A stretch of 10,547 nt of DNA from an uncultured Paenibacillaceae bacterium (lineage in GTDB: Bacteria > Bacillota > Bacilli > Aneurinibacillales > Aneurinibacillaceae). The DNA is taken from NCBI GenBank assembly GCA_937874515.1, contig CALNBV010000254.1, positions 1 to 10,547 on the forward strand, written 5' to 3'. Position numbers and translations under genes: made by a program. Position 1 is the stretch's first letter, and each line of letters begins with the position of its first letter. Positions 6,240-10,547 of this stretch are shown here, piece by piece. A model generated the notes under the pieces. That model was not told the DNA's origin. It searched no databases and saw only the letters and a program-made list of their open reading frames with translations.

Positions 6240-7819
6240 AGTTAAAACCACCGGAGTATTACAACATGGCTTCTGATATTGACCGTTGGGCGCAAAATCC
6301 CAAAAAAATTGCTCTTTTGTGGGAAAATGAAGAAGGTAAAACGAAACGAATTACTTATGTTGAACTTCGTAAACAGTCCAATAAATTTGCTAATTATTTA
6401 AAAAAACTAGAATTGTCCAAGGGAGATAAAATTCTTATTACTTTACCGAGAATACCTGAAGCTTATTATACTTTTTTAGGTGCATTAAAAATGGGCCTTA
6501 TCATAATACCAGGTTCTGAAATGCTAATGCCGAAAGATATCGAATATCGTTTAATTAATTCCGGTGCGAAAATAGTGGTAAGTTACTATAATTTAACCGA
6601 CCGAGTAAACCAGATCAAAAAAAATGCGTCTAAACTGAAACATTTGATTTCTGTTGGAGAGAAAGTAGATGGTTGGGCAGATTATAAAGAAGCTGTTAAT
6701 GCGGAATCAGGTCAATTTATTACTGTACCAACTCGTTCAGATGATACTGCTTTCTTAAATTATACGTCTGGAACAACAGGAAATCCAAAAGGCGTGATTC
6801 ATCATCATAGCTGGGGGTATGTACACCAGGCAGTGGCTGCAAAACATTGGCTTGATGTGAAAGAAAATGATGTTGTTTGGGCAACGGCGGCACCAGGTTG
6901 GGCGAAATGGAATTGGAGCCCCTTTATCTCTACATTAGGGTCAGGAGCTACGGGAGTAGTATACTGTGGCACATTTGATCCAGTTAAATATTTTAAATTT
7001 CTAGAAAAATATAGGATTAATATCCTTTGTTGTACTCCCACAGAGTATCGCCTATTAGCTAAAGTAGATGGATTGGATCAATACAAGCTCCCGCATTTAC
7101 GAAGTACAGTCAGTGCTGGTGAACCACTGAATACACAAGTTATTGATACTTTTAAAAAGTATTTTAATGTCCAGATTCGTGACGGATATGGACAAACAGA
7201 GAATACGCTTCTTGTCGGAACCTTAATGGGGATGAAAATGAAAGCGGGTTCCATGGGAAAACCGACCCCGGGAAATAAAATTGCTATTATTGACGAGGAT
7301 GGACACCCACTTCCAGTTGGTCAAGTGGGGGATATCGCTGTACATTCTAGTGCTCCTGCTTTATTTAAGGGATATTTGCATGAACCTGAAAGGACACATG
7401 CAGCTTTTCGTGGCGAATGGTATTTGACTGGAGACCAGGCAAAAATGGATGAAGACGGATATTACTGGTTTGAAGGGCGGTCCGATGATATTATTATCAG
7501 TTCAGGTTATACTATTGGCCCTTTTGAAGTAGAAGATGCTCTAGTAAAACATCCGGCTGTAAAAGAATGCGCGGTAGTGGCCAGTCCTGATGAAATAAGA
7601 GGAAACATTGTAAAAGCATTTGTTATTCTTAAAGATTCTAACAATGAAAATGAAGTAATGATGGAAGAACTAAAAGACTATGTGAAGGCTAATACAGCAC
7701 CATACAAATACCCCAGGGAAATTGAATTTGTGAAAGATCTACCCAAAACAACATCAGGTAAAATTCGAAGAGTTGAATTAAGGCAATTGGAAAAACAACG
7801 AAAGCTTTCTTCTGTTTAA
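6218..7819 (+). CDS. Acyl-CoA ligase (AMP-forming), ACSM/medium-chain acyl-CoA synthetase type
   Basis: A 533-residue adenylate-forming enzyme that activates a carboxylic acid with ATP and CoA. Core motifs are complete: P-loop YTSGTTGNPKG (182-192), GYGQTE (323-328), TGD with Asp406, hinge GRSDDII (420-426, Arg421) and the catalytic Lys515 in PKTTSGK. The middle region (WATAAPGWAKWNW, 221-233) resembles medium-chain and aromatic acyl-CoA synthetases of the ACSM/benzoate-CoA ligase branch. The TTG start at 6218 has AAAAGGAGG 7 bases upstream and overlaps the decarboxylase gene by 22 bases; the next in-frame ATG (residue 17) has no such site. As last gene of the operon with a C-C hydrolase, it probably activates the acid that the hydrolase releases (isobutyrate if the route is p-cumate-like). 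Direct activation of an aromatic acid is the alternative. Confidence 0.88.
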   Translation: MYDNFELKLKPPEYYNMASDIDRWAQNPKKIALLWENEEGKTKRITYVELRKQSNKFANYLKKLELSKGDKILITLPRIPEAYYTFLGALKMGLIIIPGSEMLMPKDIEYRLINSGAKIVVSYYNLTDRVNQIKKNASKLKHLISVGEKVDGWADYKEAVNAESGQFITVPTRSDDTAFLNYTSGTTGNPKGVIHHHSWGYVHQAVAAKHWLDVKENDVVWATAAPGWAKWNWSPFISTLGSGATGVVYCGTFDPVKYFKFLEKYRINILCCTPTEYRLLAKVDGLDQYKLPHLRSTVSAGEPLNTQVIDTFKKYFNVQIRDGYGQTENTLLVGTLMGMKMKAGSMGKPTPGNKIAIIDEDGHPLPVGQVGDIAVHSSAPALFKGYLHEPERTHAAFRGEWYLTGDQAKMDEDGYYWFEGRSDDIIISSGYTIGPFEVEDALVKHPAVKECAVVASPDEIRGNIVKAFVILKDSNNENEVMMEELKDYVKANTAPYKYPREIEFVKDLPKTTSGKIRRVELRQLEKQRKLSSV

Positions 7820-7860
7820 ACTTTTGTTAAGAGTATGAGTATTAGAAGGAGGGGAGTGGA

Positions 7861-7971
7861 ATGGAGATTGGATTTTCTATAATGGAAGTCGCAAATATTT
7901 TTAAAGAATGGATTGAGAAGAAAGAATATGAAGATGAAAATGATGATGTATTCCTATTAAATAAACCTTAA
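7861..7971 (+). CDS. Small protein of 36 residues, unknown function
   Basis: The ORF encodes 36 residues starting MEIGFSIMEVANIFKEWIEK. AAGGAGGGG (7846-7854) lies 6 bases before the ATG, one of the strongest ribosome binding sites in the window, which argues for real translation. The first 20 residues could form an amphipathic helix (hydrophobic I, F, I, V, I, F, W, I spaced among polar residues). A charged, acidic stretch (KKEYEDENDD) follows. There is no signal peptide or convincing membrane segment. It begins 41 bases after the CoA ligase stop with no clear terminator between them, so it may be the last gene of that operon. I do not recognise the family; it could also be the N-terminal remnant of a lost gene. 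Confidence 0.5.
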   Translation: MEIGFSIMEVANIFKEWIEKKEYEDENDDVFLLNKP

Positions 7972-7995
7972 GAAAACGATTATCTTTAAACAAAA

Positions 7996-8029
7996 TTTCG
8001 ATTGGACTGAAAAACATACTTAGTATAGT
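7996..8029 (+). promoter_or_regulatory. Promoter of the alcohol dehydrogenase operon with TTTC-N9-GAAA dyad and shared motif
   Basis: TTGGAC (8002-8007) and TATAGT (8024-8029), 16 bases apart, form a good SigA promoter. The -35 lies in CGATTGGACTG (7999-8009), nearly identical to 3313-3323. TTTC (7996-7999) and GAAA (8009-8012) flank it as an inverted repeat that also fits the LysR T-N11-A form. The transcript would have a leader of about 90 bases. Confidence 0.6.
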
Positions 8030-8127
8030 GTTAATTTGTAGAAAGAAATAAAGAAATTCTTTTAAAAGGATAAAGGGCCCGAATAATTTTCAGAATATTA
8101 TGAAAATAAAAAAGGAGTTGATTTAGT

Positions 8128-9228
8128 ATGAATATCAAAGCGATGGTTACTCGAAATTCAGAGGAATTTAGCTTAGAAGAAGTTACATTGCACGAGCCTA
8201 AGGAAGGGGAGGTATTGGTTCGTATTATTTCTGTAGGCATGTGTCATACAGACCTGAGTGTGAAAGATGGGCTGATCCCCTGTGCAATGCCAATTGTGTT
8301 AGGCCATGAAGGTGCTGGAGTTGTGGAACAGGTTGGGTCAGGGGTAAAAGGGATTTCACCAGGGGATCATGTGTTGCTATCATATAGTTCTTGTGGAAAA
8401 TGCGAAGCTTGTCTTCAAGGAAAAGCTTCTGCATGTGCAGAGTTTGTGATGTTTAATTTTGCTGGGATTATGCAAGATGGTACAAAGCGGATTGAGCAAA
8501 ATGGGCAAGAAATCTCCACTTTCTTTGGACAATCATCATTTTCGGAATATTCCGTAACAAATCAACGCAATGTCATTAAAGTTCCTAAAGATGTTCCCCT
8601 TGAAATTCTTGCCCCACTGGGATGTGGAGTTTTAACTGGCAGTGGTACTGTGATCACAAAGTTAAAACCTGAACCTGGCTCTAGTATTGCAGTATTTGGA
8701 TGTGGTGCCGTAGGATTAAGTGCAATTATGGCAGCGAAAGTAAAAGGGTGTACAACGATTATTGCTATTGATATTAATGAAGATCGCCTGGCACTGGCAA
8801 AAGAACTTGGAGCCACCCATACGATTAATAGCAGAAATGTTGAAAGCGTTGTCCAAGAAATCTTTGGGTTGACTAATGGTGGTGTACAGTATGCAGTAGA
8901 AAGCAGCGGACTTCCCCAAGTTTTAAGGCAAGCAGTTGACAGTACAAAGCCCCTTGGAACTATAGCAGCAGTAGGTGCACCACCCGTAGGAACAATTGTA
9001 GAATTAGACCATTTCAGTCTTCTTTTAGAAAAAAATATTACCGGAGTTACCATGGGAAGCTCAGTGCCCCAAACTCTTATTCCTCAGTTAATTGAGTTGT
9101 ATAAACAGGGAATGTTTCCCTTTGACAAACTTATTAAGATTTATGAATTTGAAGAAATTAATCAAGCTGAAAAAGATTCCAAAAGCGGAAAAACAATTAA
9201 GCCAGTTTTACGGGTGTCATCTTTATAG
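8128..9228 (+). CDS. Zinc-dependent alcohol dehydrogenase, aryl-alcohol dehydrogenase type (MDR superfamily)
   Basis: A 366-residue medium-chain dehydrogenase. Catalytic zinc ligands are Cys39 (GMCHTD), His60 with Glu61 (GHEGAG) and Cys166 (LGCGVLTG). Structural zinc ligands are Cys89, Cys92, Cys95 and Cys103. The NAD-binding loop is GCGAVG (191-196), and Asp215 at the end of the second Rossmann strand favours NAD+ over NADP+. The GCGVLTGSG and VFGCGAVGL segments resemble XylB-like benzyl alcohol dehydrogenases, so it probably oxidises an aryl alcohol to the aldehyde in the cytoplasm. The ATG has AAAGGAG 10 bases upstream. It leads an operon with an aldehyde dehydrogenase 31 bases downstream, the usual pairing for making an aromatic acid from an alcohol. 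The reverse direction or aliphatic alcohols are possible. Confidence 0.88.
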   Translation: MNIKAMVTRNSEEFSLEEVTLHEPKEGEVLVRIISVGMCHTDLSVKDGLIPCAMPIVLGHEGAGVVEQVGSGVKGISPGDHVLLSYSSCGKCEACLQGKASACAEFVMFNFAGIMQDGTKRIEQNGQEISTFFGQSSFSEYSVTNQRNVIKVPKDVPLEILAPLGCGVLTGSGTVITKLKPEPGSSIAVFGCGAVGLSAIMAAKVKGCTTIIAIDINEDRLALAKELGATHTINSRNVESVVQEIFGLTNGGVQYAVESSGLPQVLRQAVDSTKPLGTIAAVGAPPVGTIVELDHFSLLLEKNITGVTMGSSVPQTLIPQLIELYKQGMFPFDKLIKIYEFEEINQAEKDSKSGKTIKPVLRVSSL

Positions 9229-9259
9229 GTGGTTATAAATGTTACGAGGGGGAGTTTAA

Positions 9260-10432
9260 ATGAAAGTGTCTACCGAGCAGGTTGATATGTGGATTAATAA
9301 TAGTATTGTAGCGTCAAGTAATTATTACGAAATTAGAGATCCTGGGCGGCTTACTGATGTGGTAGCACGAGTTGCGAAAGGAACGGTTGAGGATGCCAAT
9401 CACGCAGTTGAGGCTGCTCACATCGCATTTCTTACCTGGAGAACTTTAGATAAAAACGAACGAATTAATCTCGTAATGGCTGCTGCCAACGAATTGGAGA
9501 ATTCGATTCCTACTTTAAGTCCTTTGTTGGCGAGAGAGTATGGAGGATTATTGGGTGAAGCCCAATTGGACTTCGGGTATGGAGTTGGAATTACCCAGTT
9601 TACTGCAGGAATTGCCGGGCCTTATCTAGCTTCAGAAATAATTGAAGATGAAACATGCAGGATCGAGATTGAAAAGGTCCCAAGGGGTGTTGTCGTGGCA
9701 ATTGTCCCATGGAATTTCCCTATTGCTTTGACAATGATGAAACTAGCACCTGCGTTGGTAACCGGAAATACTTTAATCGTAAAGCCATCACCTAATGCAC
9801 CAGCAGCCCTTACACTAGGTTTGCAAAAGATGGCATCCGTGTTACCTCCTGGAGTACTTAATATTGTAAATGGAGATGGGGATGTAGGACAAACCCTCAC
9901 CCGCCACCACCTGGTACGAAAAATTTCTTTTACTGGCGGTGCAAACACAGCCAAATATGTGATGGCTGATGCAGGATCTACAATCAAAAACGTCACGTTA
10001 GAACTTGGAGGAAATGACCCTGCAATTATATTGGATGATGTTAATCCGGCAGACATCATGCCTGCGTTAGTTAGAGGAATCTTTACTAGATCAGGGCAAA
10101 TTTGTTTTGCAGTAAAACGGATTTATGTGCCTCAAAGTATATATGAGGATTTCTTTGATACCATGTGCCAGGTAGTTGATGAAATTAAAGTTGGTCATGG
10201 CTTAGACGAACGGGCCACCATGGGACCTGTAAACAATCGGGCACAGTATCAATTTGTAAAAGATTGGTTTGATGATATTAAGAATGGAAAGATTGATACT
10301 AGTGGTAAAGTAGAATTAGATACAATTATTTCAGGAGTACCCACCACTATGAGTTTAGGTGGATTACATAGTTCCTTTAGTAATTACAATAAAGAAGGTA
10401 GAATTTTTGCAATAGACGTTGCGTTAATATAA
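9260..10432 (+). pseudogene. Aldehyde dehydrogenase, 3'-truncated and fused in frame to foreign sequence
   Basis: The first 335 or so of 390 residues are an NAD(P)+-dependent aldehyde dehydrogenase: WNFP with Asn152, Lys175, the FTGG loop (224-227), Glu248 in LELGG and the catalytic Cys282 in GQICFAVKR. It likely oxidised the aldehyde made by the preceding alcohol dehydrogenase. After MGPVNNRAQYQFVKD (321-335) similarity stops. The last 55 residues (from WFDDIKNGK) lack the family's EEIFGP motif, the end of the catalytic domain and the oligomerisation strand. Normal enzymes have about 480-500 residues, so some 130-150 are missing and activity is doubtful. The tail looks like part of a B-family DNA polymerase, described separately. 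GAGGGGGA lies about 6 bases before the ATG. The gene was probably cut by recombination rather than by gradual decay, because the rest of the frame is intact. Confidence 0.8.
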
Positions 10433-10506
10433 TGGCGCAAATAAAACTCTTTGAACGTTTTACCAAACGGTATGAGGATAACTTTTTAGTGTTGAGTAGG
10501 AAATGA
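10265..10506 (+). pseudogene. Fragment of a phage/plasmid-type B-family DNA polymerase (motif A region), frameshifted
   Basis: From about 10265 the frame encodes residues resembling the segment before and at motif A of mobile-element PolB enzymes: a GGLHSSFSNY block (367-376 of the fused frame) followed by IDVA, where such polymerases read GGLHG...NY...DVASLYPS. The frame then stops at 10432. One frame over, from about 10426, N-I-M and ERFTKRYEDNF continue (stop 10504-10506), as expected after YPNIM, with roughly 10 bases (the SLYP codons) apparently missing. It has no start of its own and lacks motif B, so it is a relic. The family call is from remembered motif patterns, not a search; the junction near 10262 is approximate. 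The final 41 bases hold nothing I can recognise. Confidence 0.5.
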
Positions 10507-10547
10507 CTCATTAATATCCTTGTTAACTGGGAAACCCTCTAAATTAT

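Noticed and set aside
7972..7992. Weak dyad TTAAGA/TCTTTAA after the small ORF as a terminator
   Set aside because: The arms are AT-only with a mismatch, and no T-run follows.
8562..9053. 163-codon minus-strand ORF opposite the alcohol dehydrogenase
   Set aside because: It lies wholly inside a gene with clear motifs, has no ribosome binding site and its translation resembles no known fold.
9239..9259. Six-codon leader peptide (ATG at 9239) before the aldehyde dehydrogenase
   Set aside because: No ribosome binding site of its own and it overlaps the site of the real gene; too short to support.
9622..10059. 145-codon minus-strand ORF opposite the aldehyde dehydrogenase
   Set aside because: Antisense to the catalytic core of a recognised enzyme, with low-complexity composition typical of shadow frames.
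1..10547. CRISPR array, tRNA/rRNA gene, insertion-sequence ends or transposase
   Set aside because: No regularly spaced repeats, no cloverleaf or rRNA-like segment and no transposase motif was seen; only the polymerase relic at the right edge suggests mobile DNA.

Overview
The window looks like chromosome or plasmid DNA from a low-GC Gram-positive aerobe, probably a member of the Bacillaceae. It is AT-rich, nearly every gene has a strong AGGAGG-type ribosome binding site, TTG and GTG starts occur, two U-tract intrinsic terminators are visible, and one site matches the Bacillus cre (CcpA) consensus perfectly. It holds an aromatic catabolism gene cluster, with all genes on the + strand. The organism call is inference; no marker gene is present.

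Layout. (1) 1-2049: the end of a Rieske ring-hydroxylating dioxygenase alpha subunit (5' end outside the window), its beta subunit, a perfect 15-bp stem-loop, and a two-domain VOC extradiol dioxygenase, closed by a terminator at 2071-2111. (2) 2112-3266: a regulatory stretch with a cre site and dyads, then a LysR-type regulator with its own terminator. (3) 3300-7819: a compact operon with its own promoter, encoding an alpha/beta C-C hydrolase, a second VOC extradiol dioxygenase, an ACMSD-type amidohydrolase/decarboxylase and an ACSM-type acyl-CoA ligase. The last three genes overlap or nearly abut. (4) 7861-7971: a 36-codon small ORF of unknown function. (5) 7999-10264: a separate promoter followed by an aryl-alcohol-dehydrogenase-like zinc MDR enzyme and an aldehyde dehydrogenase. 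(6) About 10265-10506: the aldehyde dehydrogenase reading frame runs into unrelated sequence that resembles the motif A region of a phage or plasmid B-family DNA polymerase and is itself frameshifted. The right edge is therefore a recombination scar.

Working model (inference). The alcohol and aldehyde dehydrogenases would make an aromatic carboxylate. The Rieske dioxygenase, with a dihydrodiol dehydrogenase and electron-transfer partners not in the window, would give a 2,3-dihydroxyaryl carboxylate. A VOC enzyme would cleave the ring, the ACMSD-like enzyme would remove the carboxylate next to the enol, the hydrolase would release a short carboxylic acid plus 2-hydroxypenta-2,4-dienoate, and the CoA ligase would activate the released acid. 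This matches the logic of p-cymene/p-cumate degradation, where the released acid is isobutyrate, but the exact substrate cannot be read from the sequence. With the aldehyde dehydrogenase truncated, the alcohol branch may be broken or may rely on another enzyme.

Regulation. The promoters of the hydrolase operon and the alcohol dehydrogenase share an 11-bp motif (CGATTRGACTG) at the -35 element, which suggests a common regulator, possibly the LysR protein encoded between the two operons. The two VOC paralogues use opposite arginine codon sets, so the first operon probably has a different history or expression level from the second.
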